A DNA stretch of 64,000 nucleotides from assembly GCF_005503145.1 (NCBI RefSeq), contig NZ_SCNV01000010.1, forward strand, positions 117,069-181,068, given 5' to 3'. Within the stretch, counting starts at the first letter, position 1; every line of letters begins with the position of its first letter. A model generated the notes under the pieces. That model saw only the letters and a program-made list of their open reading frames with translations. It was not told the DNA's origin and made no database searches. Positions 10,388-19,414 of the stretch are shown in pieces. Origin of the DNA: Burkholderia sp. 4M9327F10 (GTDB lineage: Bacteria > Pseudomonadota > Gammaproteobacteria > Burkholderiales > Burkholderiaceae). The position numbers were made by a program, and so were the translations under genes.

Positions 10388-12064
10388 ATGTTGCGCAACC
10401 CTGCTGAAAAATACCGCCCCTTCCCCGCCGTCCGCCTGACCGGCCGAAAATGGCCCAGCCGCACGATCCAGCAAGCCCCCATCTGGATGAGCACCGATCT
10501 GCGCGACGGCAACCAGTCGCTGATCGAGCCCATGAACATCGCGCAGAAGCTCGAATTCTTCGAGACCCTGGTCGCGATCGGCTTCAAGGAAATCGAAGTC
10601 GGCTTTCCGTCGGCCTCGCAGACCGACTTCGATTTCGTGCGCAAGCTGATCGACGAAAAGCGCATTCCCGACGACGTTACGATCGAAGTGCTCGTGCAGT
10701 CGCGTGAAGACCTGATCGCGCGCACCTTCGAGGCGCTTGAAGGCGTGCCGCGTGCGATCGTCCATCTGTACAACGCGATCGCGCCATCGTTCCGCAAGAT
10801 CGTCTTCAACCAGTCGAAGGACGAAGTGAAGGCGCTCGCGGTCGAAGGCACGCGGCTCATCAAGCAATACGCGCAGACGCGGCCGCAGACGCACTGGACC
10901 TATCAGTATTCGCCGGAAACCTTCAGCATGACCGAGCTGCCCTTTGCTCGCGAGGTGTGCGACGCCGTGGCCCAGACATGGCGGCCCACGCGCGATCACA
11001 AGATGATCGTGAACCTGCCCGCTACCGTCGAGGCGGCCACCCCGAATGTGTACGCGGACCAGATCGAATGGATGGACCGCAATCTCGGCTATCGGGACAG
11101 CATCGTGCTCTCGGTGCATCCCCATAATGACCGCGGCACCGCTGTTGCTGCCGCGGAACTCGCCTTGCTGGCGGGGGCGGATCGTATCGAAGGGTGCCTC
11201 TTCGGCAATGGCGAGCGCACCGGCAACGTCGATCTCGTCACGCTGGCCATGAACCTCTATACCCAGGGTATCGACCCGGGCCTCGATTTCTCGGATATCG
11301 ACGCGGTGCGCCGCGTCGTTGAACGCTGTAACCAGCTTCCGGTGCATCCGCGTCATCCGTACGCCGGCGATCTGGTCTACACCGCGTTTTCGGGCTCGCA
11401 TCAGGACGCAATCCGCAAGGGTTTCGCGCAGCAACAGCCGGACGCCGTGTGGGAGGTGCCATATCTGCCGCTCGACCCAGCCGACGTGGGACGCAGCTAC
11501 GACGCCGTGATCCGCGTGAACAGCCAGTCCGGTAAAGGCGGTTCGACCTACCTGCTCGAGCGCGGCATGGGTTTCACGCCGCCGCGCCGCGTGCAGATCG
11601 AGTTCAGCCACGCCGTGCAGGCCGCAACCGACAGCAGCGGCGCAGAGATGAGCGGCGAGGCGATTTGCGCGCTGTTTGCCCGGGAATACTTCGAGCGCAT
11701 GGGACCGGCCCAGCGTGTCAATGCGTCGGCGGTGCGGTGGGTTCATCGCGAACTCAGCGTGGCGGCGCCGAAGCACGCACGCGGCCAGTCTCAGGTGCAG
11801 GAGCAGACGCAAGAGCAGCACGCCCAGTGTGTCGCCGCCGCGCTGGGCGCCGCTGCGGGGCAGCCCGTTGAAGTGACCTCGGTAGAAAGCGGGCGCACGT
11901 CGGACGGCCGCACTGTCGTGTTTGTCGGCTGCCGGGTGGGTGAACAGGCGATCCGGTACGGCGTGGGGGTCGGCGAAGACAGCACGGTGGCTGTTGTGGA
12001 TGCCGTCGTCAGCGCGGTGAACCGCTGCGCGTGGAAGCACAGCGATCAGCGGGCGGCGGCCTGA
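10388..12064 (+). CDS. leuA: 2-isopropylmalate synthase
   Basis: First committed step of leucine synthesis: acetyl-CoA plus 2-ketoisovalerate to 2-isopropylmalate. 558 residues, the length of the type-2 LeuA group. It has a TIM-barrel HMGL-like domain with [15 protein letters not shown] near residue 34 and the metal histidines in [29 protein letters not shown], summarised as the VHPHNDRG motif near 240. The C-terminal third carries the leucine-feedback domain with a Gln-rich linker. The ATG at 10388 has GAGG upstream. It stands alone behind a 430-nt leader, so regulation is probably by attenuation plus allosteric inhibition. Confidence 0.95.
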   Translation: MLRNPAEKYRPFPAVRLTGRKWPSRTIQQAPIWMSTDLRDGNQSLIEPMNIAQKLEFFETLVAIGFKEIEVGFPSASQTDFDFVRKLIDEKRIPDDVTIEVLVQSREDLIARTFEALEGVPRAIVHLYNAIAPSFRKIVFNQSKDEVKALAVEGTRLIKQYAQTRPQTHWTYQYSPETFSMTELPFAREVCDAVAQTWRPTRDHKMIVNLPATVEAATPNVYADQIEWMDRNLGYRDSIVLSVHPHNDRGTAVAAAELALLAGADRIEGCLFGNGERTGNVDLVTLAMNLYTQGIDPGLDFSDIDAVRRVVERCNQLPVHPRHPYAGDLVYTAFSGSHQDAIRKGFAQQQPDAVWEVPYLPLDPADVGRSYDAVIRVNSQSGKGGSTYLLERGMGFTPPRRVQIEFSHAVQAATDSSGAEMSGEAICALFAREYFERMGPAQRVNASAVRWVHRELSVAAPKHARGQSQVQEQTQEQHAQCVAAALGAAAGQPVEVTSVESGRTSDGRTVVFVGCRVGEQAIRYGVGVGEDSTVAVVDAVVSAVNRCAWKHSDQRAAA

Positions 12065-12088
12065 CAGGAATCGATCGGCGGGCGGGCC

Positions 12089-12472
12089 TCACTCGATCGC
12101 GCAGCGCGTCGCCTGCCACGCCACCAGCCGCCACTGGCCATCCTGCTGGGCATGGATGGCCGTGTAGGCAATCGGGAACAGCAGCGCGCCGTTATTCGCC
12201 TCCATCTCGATCAGCGCACGGCCGGTGACGACGCAGGTTTCGCGTCCCACCGGCAGCACCTCCTGCGACTGGATCTCGATCTGCCGATAGCGCCGGCGGC
12301 CCCCAGTGATCCCGTCGATAAACTGCTGCTTCGTTTCACGCTTGCCATTCGTGTGAACATAGCTCACGTTCTCGGAGAGCAGCGAGTCGAGCAACGGCCC
12401 ATTGCCGTCGACCATCGCGCGAAAGCGGTCGCGCTCCAGTCCACGAATCGCCTCGATCACTTTTGCGGCCAT
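12089..12472 (-). CDS. NTF2-like (SnoaL/DUF4440) family protein
   Basis: 127 residues with the pattern of the NTF2-like cone fold: IRGLERDRFRAMVDGNGPLLDSLLSENVSYVHTNG in the first half and ...GRALIEMEANNG...YTAIHAQQDGQWRLVAWQATR in the second. Many such proteins are small-molecule isomerases or binding proteins; no catalytic role can be assigned. It converges on leuA with a 24-bp gap. Confidence 0.8.
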   Translation of the reverse strand: MAAKVIEAIRGLERDRFRAMVDGNGPLLDSLLSENVSYVHTNGKRETKQQFIDGITGGRRRYRQIEIQSQEVLPVGRETCVVTGRALIEMEANNGALLFPIAYTAIHAQQDGQWRLVAWQATRCAIE

Positions 12473-12516
12473 TGCTCAGCCCCTTTGGGTCGACGGGCCA
12501 ACAGCGGCCTCGGTCG

Positions 12517-12702
12517 TCAGAAGTTATATTGCAAAGATAGCTGGCTGAAATTTATACCAGGATTCGGCTCTTTGATACCGCCGTTCGATCTGTGCTGAAA
12601 CCGGTAGCCGGCCAGGTACGGCTGGCGGCTGCCGAACGCCGCGCCCACTCCGGCCGTGCCGGCGAACCGGAACGCCATGCCGGGGGCAAAAAGCAATAAA
12701 TC
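12517..12702 (-). pseudogene. pagL: Remnant of lipid A 3-O-deacylase PagL (C-terminal ~60 residues)
   Basis: Reading the minus strand back from the TGA at 12519-12517 gives about 60 residues that end ...GINFSQLSLQYNF. They contain YRFQHRSNGGIKEPNPG, the catalytic His-x-Ser-Asn region of PagL outer-membrane deacylases, and the protein ends in Phe as outer-membrane barrels do. Upstream the frame meets a TAG at 12705-12703 and the remaining beta-strands and signal peptide are missing. It is a 5'-truncated relic, unless an unseen rearrangement restores it. Confidence 0.7.
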
Positions 12703-12832
12703 CTAATAGGAAAACTGGAATTCGTCAGATTATTGTATTGGGCGACGAAAAACCGGTGATTCTGCGTTAGCAATCGCTCATCTACAGCAGATCCTACGCC
12801 TATCCCGCGCGTACGGCATATGGCGTATGATG

Positions 12833-12856
12833 CTATTGAAACGCAAATTTCAATAG
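12833..12856. repeat. 9-bp perfect palindrome upstream of rpoH
   Basis: CTATTGAAA, six bases, TTTCAATAG. It lies 38 bp before the CIRCE element in the rpoH control region. It could be an operator or an RNA hairpin; no known family site was recognised. Confidence 0.55.
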
Positions 12857-12894
12857 CCAGGCGGGAACCAGGATACCCCCACGCACTCTAAGTA

Positions 12895-12921
12895 TTAGCA
12901 CTCGGTTATTCAGAGTGCTAA
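12895..12921. promoter_or_regulatory. CIRCE element (HrcA operator) of rpoH
   Basis: Exact match to the CIRCE consensus: TTAGCACTC, nine bases, GAGTGCTAA. It lies 60 bp upstream of the rpoH start. HrcA binds this sequence as a heat-sensitive repressor. CIRCE in front of rpoH has been described in betaproteobacteria by comparative genomics, so sigma-32 itself would be derepressed on heat shock. Confidence 0.95.
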
Positions 12922-12981
12922 CATCCACGCTGGAGTCGAAGTCTGACTGAGCTTTTGGCTCATCCCCAAGGAGTTTTATAC

Positions 12982-13917
<936 letters not shown>

Positions 13918-13954
13918 GCATCCGGGCGCCCGCGCCGTGCCCCTGTCAGACATC

Positions 13955-13987
13955 AGCCCTGCCCTCGTAAGACAGCAGGGCTTTTTC
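13955..13987 (+). terminator. Rho-independent terminator after rpoH
   Basis: 8-bp stem AGCCCTGC/GCAGGGCT with a 12-nt loop, followed by a T-run. Confidence 0.88.
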
Positions 13988-14201
13988 ATTTCCGCCGCAG
14001 CGAACCCCGCCCCATTTCCTTGACGTATCGCAAGCTTGCTTGTATTAGTTAGACGGACGGCATGCTGACGCGACCCAATGCCACAGTCGCGAACTTCCGC
14101 GCTGCCAGCCCCTATCCTAATATCGTTATGCACTCGCCAAGCCGCATAGGCGGCTTGAATCCGACCGGATAACCCGGTGTGAAGTCGTCCATCGACCGAT
14201 C

Positions 14202-14462
14202 ATGACCATAACGCTACACGACAGGAATCCGTCTCGCCCCACCCTGCGCGCGCGACTCGCCGGCTGGGTACGCGGTCCCACTTTCGGCCGAGATATCGCC
14301 ATCGTACTTGCCATCAAATTTGCACTCCTGATGGCTCTCAAGTACGCATTTTTCAATCATCCGGCGGCGGAGAACATGTCCATGCCGCCCGCACTCGTCG
14401 CACAAGCACTGCTATCGGTGCCTGCCTCAAATCCGCCTCAAGGTGATCCACATGCCCGTTAG
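14202..14462 (+). CDS. cydP: Cytochrome bd oxidase putative small subunit CydP
   Basis: 86 residues with one hydrophobic segment (IAIVLAIKFALLMALKYAFF, about residues 32-51) after a basic N-terminus, the layout of CydP proteins encoded before cydA in many proteobacteria. Its stop overlaps the cydA start by 11 bp, so translation is probably coupled. It is likely to act in the inner membrane in assembly or stability of the bd oxidase. Confidence 0.85.
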   Translation: MTITLHDRNPSRPTLRARLAGWVRGPTFGRDIAIVLAIKFALLMALKYAFFNHPAAENMSMPPALVAQALLSVPASNPPQGDPHAR

Positions 14463-16047
14463 CGAAGTCGTCGACCTTTCGCGCCTCCAGTTTGCCGTGA
14501 CGGCGCTTTATCACTTTCTGTTCGTCCCCCTGACGCTCGGCCTGTCCTGGCTGCTCGTCATCATGGAATCCGTCTACGTGATGACCGGCAAGCAGATCTA
14601 CAAGGACATGACACAGTTCTGGGGCAAGCTGTTCGGTATCAACTTCGCCATGGGCGTGACGACCGGCCTCACGCTCGAATTCCAGTTCGGCACCAACTGG
14701 TCGTACTACTCGCACTACGTGGGCGACATCTTCGGCGTGCCGCTCGCCGTCGAAGGGCTGATGGCGTTCTTCCTGGAATCGACCTTCGTCGGCCTGTTCT
14801 TCTTTGGCTGGAACCGTCTGTCGCGGGTGCAGCATCTGATCGTCACCTTCCTCGTCGCACTGGGCTCGAACCTCTCCGCGCTGTGGATTCTGGTCGCCAA
14901 CGGCTGGATGAACAATCCGGTGGGCGCCGAATTCAACTACGAAACCATGCGGATGGAACTGTCGAGCCTCTTCGCCGTGCTGTTCAATCCCGTTGCGCAG
15001 GTCAAGTTCGTGCATACGGTGTCGGCCGGCTATGTGACGGCGTCGATGTTCGTGCTCGGCATCTCGTCGTGGTATCTGCTCAAGCGCCGCGACACCGAGT
15101 TCGCGCTGCGCTCGTTTGCGATTGCCGCGGGTTTCGGCCTTGCATCGACCGTCTGCGTGATCGTGCTCGGTGACGAATCCGGCTACCGTACCGGCGAGGT
15201 CCAGCAGGTCAAACTCGCCGCGATTGAATCGGAATGGGATACGGCGCCGGCGCCGGCTCCGTTCACGATCTTCGGCATCCCGAATCAAAAGGAAGAACGC
15301 ACCGACTACGCGATCCGGATTCCCTACGCGCTCGGCATCATAGCGACGCGCTCGCTTGACGAGCCGGTGCTGGGCCTGAAGGACCTGATCGCGCAAAACG
15401 AGCTGCGCATCAAGGACGGGATGATTGCGTACGGCGCGCTGCAGCAGCTCAAGCAAGGCAATGCTACCGATGACGCAAAGACCGCCTTCGCGCTGCACCG
15501 GGAGAATCTCGGCTATGCGCTGATGCTCAAGCAGTTCACCGCCAACGTCACCGACGCCACGCCGGACCAGATCGCCCAGGCGGCGAAGAAGACCATTCCA
15601 CCGGTGTTGCCGGTGTTCTTCTCGTTCCGCATGATGGTGGGCCTCGGCATGCTGTTCCTCGCGACCTTCGTGCTCGCGTTCTGGTTCTGCGCGCAACGCT
15701 CGCTGCTCCTCGACAAGCGCCGCTGGTTCCTGCGCTGGGCGGTATGGGCGATCCCGTTGCCATGGATTGCGGCCGAATTCGGCTGGATTGTCGCTGAGCT
15801 GGGGCGGCAGCCGTGGACCATTGCCGGCATCCTGCCCACGGCGCTGTCGGCTTCGAGCCTGACCGCTACCGACCTGTATCTGAGCATTGGCGGCTTCGTG
15901 GTGTTCTACACGGCGCTCTTCGTGATCGAAATTACGCTGATGTTCAAGTACGCGCGGCTCGGGCCCTCGTCACTGCATACGGGCCGGTACCACCACGAAT
16001 TGCCGCCGGGTCAGCCTGCCAAGCCGCTGAACACTACGACCGCATGA
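14452..16047 (+). CDS. cydA: Cytochrome bd ubiquinol oxidase subunit I
   Basis: Quinol-oxidising, haem-binding subunit of the high-affinity bd oxidase; multispanning inner membrane protein, 531 residues. Visible are the b595-ligand His in [11 protein letters not shown] (H21), the periplasmic Q-loop beginning [13 protein letters not shown], and the GRQPW signature. The Q-loop is long, as in E. coli bd-I, which separates it from the short-loop cyanide-insensitive CioA type. The ATG at 14452 was preferred over the GTG at 14443 on homology and SD spacing. Confidence 0.96.
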   Translation: MPVSEVVDLSRLQFAVTALYHFLFVPLTLGLSWLLVIMESVYVMTGKQIYKDMTQFWGKLFGINFAMGVTTGLTLEFQFGTNWSYYSHYVGDIFGVPLAVEGLMAFFLESTFVGLFFFGWNRLSRVQHLIVTFLVALGSNLSALWILVANGWMNNPVGAEFNYETMRMELSSLFAVLFNPVAQVKFVHTVSAGYVTASMFVLGISSWYLLKRRDTEFALRSFAIAAGFGLASTVCVIVLGDESGYRTGEVQQVKLAAIESEWDTAPAPAPFTIFGIPNQKEERTDYAIRIPYALGIIATRSLDEPVLGLKDLIAQNELRIKDGMIAYGALQQLKQGNATDDAKTAFALHRENLGYALMLKQFTANVTDATPDQIAQAAKKTIPPVLPVFFSFRMMVGLGMLFLATFVLAFWFCAQRSLLLDKRRWFLRWAVWAIPLPWIAAEFGWIVAELGRQPWTIAGILPTALSASSLTATDLYLSIGGFVVFYTALFVIEITLMFKYARLGPSSLHTGRYHHELPPGQPAKPLNTTTA

Positions 16048-16090
16048 CTCGCCACCGGACTGCACAAGCTGTATTAAGGGAAAAATCATC

Positions 16091-17227
16091 ATGGATTACG
16101 CAACCCTCAAAGTGATCTGGTGGGTCCTGATCGGCGTGCTGCTGATCGGCTTTGCCCTCACCGACGGCTTCGACATGGGCACAGCCATTCTGCTGCCGTT
16201 CATCGCCAAAACCGATTCAGAGCGACGCATTGTCGTCAACACCGTTGGCGCGACGTGGGAAGGCAACCAGGTGTGGTTCATCACCGCGGGCGGCGCGATG
16301 TTCGCGGCCTGGCCGCTCGTCTACGCGGCATCGTTCTCGGGCTTCTACTTCGCGATGCTGCTGGTGCTGTTTTCGCTATTCTTCCGGCCGGTGGGCTTCG
16401 ACTACCGCAGCAAACGTGAAGACCCACGCTGGCGTAATGCGTGGGACTGGGCGCTGTTCATCGGCGGTTTCGTGCCGGCGCTGGTGATCGGCGTCGCCTT
16501 CGGCAATCTGCTGCAAGGTGTGCCGTTCTCGTTCGACACCGACCTGCGCGTCACCTATCACGGCAGCTTCTTCGCACTGCTCAACCCGTTTGCGGTGTTG
16601 TGCGGGCTCGTCAGCGTATCGATGCTGGCCGCGCACGGCGCTGCGTTCGTGAAGATGAAGACGGACGGTGTGATCGCGCAACGCGCGTCGCGGGCGCTGC
16701 GTATTGCGTCTCTCGCCGGTGTGGTGCTGTTTGTGCTTGCCGGGGTGTTCATCGCCACCATGATCGGCGGCTATCAGATTGTCGACGCGGCGCCGCTCGA
16801 TACGGTCGCCAATCCGCTGCTCAAGAGCGTAGTCGGGGCTCCCGGCTTGTGGCTCACCAACTACTCCACGTATCCATGGATGATCGCCGCACCGGTGATC
16901 GGCGTGGTGGGCAGCGCGCTGGCGTTGCTGATTGCGAACTCGCGCTTTGAGAAGAGCGCCTTCATCTGTAGCGGGCTAATGATCGTGGGCGTGATCCTGA
17001 CGGCCGGCTTTTCGATGTTCCCGTTCATCATGCCGTCCTCGCTCGACGGGCGCAGCAGCCTGACGGTGTGGGACGCAACGTCGAGCCAGATGACGCTGCA
17101 GATCATGCTGATCGCCGTGATCATCTTCCTGCCGATTGTGCTGATCTATACGAGCTGGGTGTATAGGGTGATGCGCGGCAAGGTGACGGCGGCTGCGCTT
17201 GAAGAGAATCGGCACACGATGTATTGA
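16091..17227 (+). CDS. cydB: Cytochrome bd ubiquinol oxidase subunit II
   Basis: 378 residues, eight or more hydrophobic segments. It starts [30 protein letters not shown], abbreviated here as the [10 protein letters not shown] motif near residue 22, and has the conserved [14 protein letters not shown] at about 50. It partners CydA and follows it by 43 bp with AAGGGAAAAATC as the ribosome binding region. Confidence 0.97.
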   Translation: MDYATLKVIWWVLIGVLLIGFALTDGFDMGTAILLPFIAKTDSERRIVVNTVGATWEGNQVWFITAGGAMFAAWPLVYAASFSGFYFAMLLVLFSLFFRPVGFDYRSKREDPRWRNAWDWALFIGGFVPALVIGVAFGNLLQGVPFSFDTDLRVTYHGSFFALLNPFAVLCGLVSVSMLAAHGAAFVKMKTDGVIAQRASRALRIASLAGVVLFVLAGVFIATMIGGYQIVDAAPLDTVANPLLKSVVGAPGLWLTNYSTYPWMIAAPVIGVVGSALALLIANSRFEKSAFICSGLMIVGVILTAGFSMFPFIMPSSLDGRSSLTVWDATSSQMTLQIMLIAVIIFLPIVLIYTSWVYRVMRGKVTAAALEENRHTMY

Positions 17228-17280
17228 GGCGTCTCGCGCCTTGGGTGCGGGCGTAAATGAAACCCGGTTTGCAGGAGCAG

Positions 17281-17403
17281 ATGATGTGGTATTTCAGTTG
17301 GATTCTTGGGATTGGCGTTGCGCTCTCGTTTGGCATCATCAACGCGCTGTGGCTTGAATCGCGTCAGCCGGTGCAGACACCGGTGAAGCGCACGGTGGAA
17401 TGA
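17281..17403 (+). CDS. cydX: Cytochrome bd-I accessory subunit CydX
   Basis: A 40-residue single-span protein: MMWYFSWILGIGVALSFGII then NALWLE, a typical CydX with its conserved N-terminal W/Y residues and the NALWLE end of the helix. GGAG lies six bases before ATG 17281, and it follows cydB by 53 bp. CydX stabilises the haem site of bd oxidases. Confidence 0.93.
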   Translation: MMWYFSWILGIGVALSFGIINALWLESRQPVQTPVKRTVE

Positions 17404-17455
17404 CACACGGCGAGAGCGGGCACATAAGCCGTACGAGTATCGAGCGGTAAACGAA

Positions 17456-17488
17456 GAGCGGCGCCCCAAAGGGCGCCGCTCTTTTTTC
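17456..17488 (+). terminator. Rho-independent terminator of the cyd operon
   Basis: Perfect 11-bp stem GAGCGGCGCCC/GGGCGCCGCTC with a 4-nt loop, followed by six T. Confidence 0.93.
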
Positions 17489-17554
17489 TCAACCCTCATT
17501 CACTGCGACAGGGTGACGCTCGGAGCCGCGCCCTTGTCACATGAATGGCCTCAC

Positions 17555-19330
17555 TCAGGCCGGTTGCGGCGAAGTCCCACCCGTTGCGCCCGCCGCCGGC
17601 AGACGCGCCGCCAGCACCTGCGCATAACGCGCAGCGGCATCGCCGACGACGATATGGAACGTATCCGGCGAGATCCACGCGACATCGAGCGCAGCGAGGC
17701 GCTGACGATCCACCGCGGTCGGATCGCTCACCACCACGCGCAGGCGCGTCGATGCAATCGCATCCAGCTCAACGACGTTGGTCGCACCGCCGAACACAGC
17801 AAGCCAGCGCGCCGGATCGGGATCGAGCGGGCCCGCCTGCGCATCGGCAACCGCCGCCGCAGCCGGGGCCGCTACGGGCGCTGTCGCCGGTTTCGCCGCA
17901 GCACCGCCACCTTGCGCAATCACCGTACGGATTTCGTCGGCGATGATGTCCGCTTCCGGTCCGATGATCACCTGCACACTGCTCGCACCGCGCTTCAACA
18001 CACCACGCGCGCCGATCGTCTTGAGGTCCGTTTCCGAGACCTTGTTAGGGTCCACCACCGACAAACGCAGACGCGTCGTGCAGGCATCCACGATCGACAG
18101 ATTGTCTGCGCCACCCAGTGCCGCGATGTAACGCTGCGCACGCGGCACGGCGGCAGCCGCAGCCGGTGCAACAAAGCCACCCTTCTCGAACGACTCAACC
18201 TGCTCTTCAGCGGCAGCGGGCTCGCGGCCCGGCGTCGCCATATTGAACTTGCGGATGAAGAAGCGGAACAGCCCGTAGTACACCACCGCATAGATCAGGC
18301 CGATCGGCAGCGCCCACCAGCCCTTGGTCGACAGGCCGTAGTTCAGCACGTAGTCGATCGCGCCCGCCGAGAACGTGAAGCCGAGGTGAATCCCCAACGC
18401 CGAACAGATGGCGAGCGAGAGCCCGGTCAGCACCGCGTGGATCGCATACAGCACCGGTGCGAGGAACATGAAGCTGAACTCGATCGGCTCGGTCACGCCC
18501 GTCAGGAATGAGGTAAGCGCCATCGAGAACAGCAGGCCGCCCACCATCGCGCGGCGTTCCTTCGGCGCTTCATGGAACATCGCGAGACACGCTGCCGGCA
18601 GACCGAACATCATGACCGGGAAGAAGCCTGTCATGAAGGTGCCCGCAGTCGGATCGCCCGCGAAGAAGCGGTGCAGATCGCCCGTCACCGCAGCACCGCC
18701 GCCCGGCGGCGTGAAGGTGCCAAACACGAACCACGTCAGCGAATTCAGGATGTGGTGCAGACCCGTAACCAGCAGCAGGCGGTTCAACACGCCGAACACG
18801 AATGCGCCGATCGCGCCCGCGGTAGTCAGCCAGTGGCCGGCCAGGTCGATAGCGGACTGCACAGGCTGCCAGACATAACCGAGCACAATCCCGATCACCA
18901 GACAGGTCACCCCCGTGACAATCGGCACGAAGCGTTTCCCTCCGAAGAACGCGAGGTACTCGGGCAGCTTGATGTCCTTGTACTTGTTGTACAGCGCCCC
19001 GGCCACAAGACCGGCCACGATCCCCGACAACACGCCCATATTGAGCTTGTCGTTGATGTCCTTCATCACCGCGATTTCGACCAGGTAACCGATCGCGCCC
19101 GCGAGCGCCGCCACGCCGTTGTTGTCCTTCGCGAAACCGACCGCAATGCCGATTGCAAACAGCAGCGGCAAGTTGTCGAAAATCGCGCCGCCGGCGTCGG
19201 CGATCATCTTGATGTTGAACACATCAGGCTGGCCCAGCCGCAGCAGAAGGCCTGCGACCGGTAGCACTGCGATCGGCAGCATCAGCGCACGGCCGAGTCG
19301 CTGCACCTTCAGAAACGGATTCCCATCCAT
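17555..19330 (-). CDS. nagE: N-acetylglucosamine-specific PTS transporter, EIIC-EIIB plus second EIIB-like domain
   Basis: 591 residues. The EIIC membrane domain occupies about residues 1-365 (TGVTEPIEFSFMFLAPVLY near 278). The first EIIB domain (about 395-475) has the phosphorylated Cys417 in VDACTTRLRL. After an Ala-rich linker a second EIIB-like domain (about 505-580) reads LDAIASTRLRV, where the cysteine position is Ala526, so it cannot carry phosphate. It imports GlcNAc as GlcNAc-6-P using the EIIA-HPr-EI fusion encoded next door. Confidence 0.93.
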   Translation of the reverse strand: MDGNPFLKVQRLGRALMLPIAVLPVAGLLLRLGQPDVFNIKMIADAGGAIFDNLPLLFAIGIAVGFAKDNNGVAALAGAIGYLVEIAVMKDINDKLNMGVLSGIVAGLVAGALYNKYKDIKLPEYLAFFGGKRFVPIVTGVTCLVIGIVLGYVWQPVQSAIDLAGHWLTTAGAIGAFVFGVLNRLLLVTGLHHILNSLTWFVFGTFTPPGGGAAVTGDLHRFFAGDPTAGTFMTGFFPVMMFGLPAACLAMFHEAPKERRAMVGGLLFSMALTSFLTGVTEPIEFSFMFLAPVLYAIHAVLTGLSLAICSALGIHLGFTFSAGAIDYVLNYGLSTKGWWALPIGLIYAVVYYGLFRFFIRKFNMATPGREPAAAEEQVESFEKGGFVAPAAAAAVPRAQRYIAALGGADNLSIVDACTTRLRLSVVDPNKVSETDLKTIGARGVLKRGASSVQVIIGPEADIIADEIRTVIAQGGGAAAKPATAPVAAPAAAAVADAQAGPLDPDPARWLAVFGGATNVVELDAIASTRLRVVVSDPTAVDRQRLAALDVAWISPDTFHIVVGDAAARYAQVLAARLPAAGATGGTSPQPA

Positions 19331-19414
19331 TTACACCTCCAATCCTTCGTCTCTTTGTCGAGTCGTTGCTTTACGTGGTAGTTGAGCGAAATTCCGCCGT
19401 GGACTATGTGGGGT

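Noticed and set aside
10250..12040. 596-residue open frame on the minus strand
   Set aside because: Antisense to leuA, which has a full set of family motifs.
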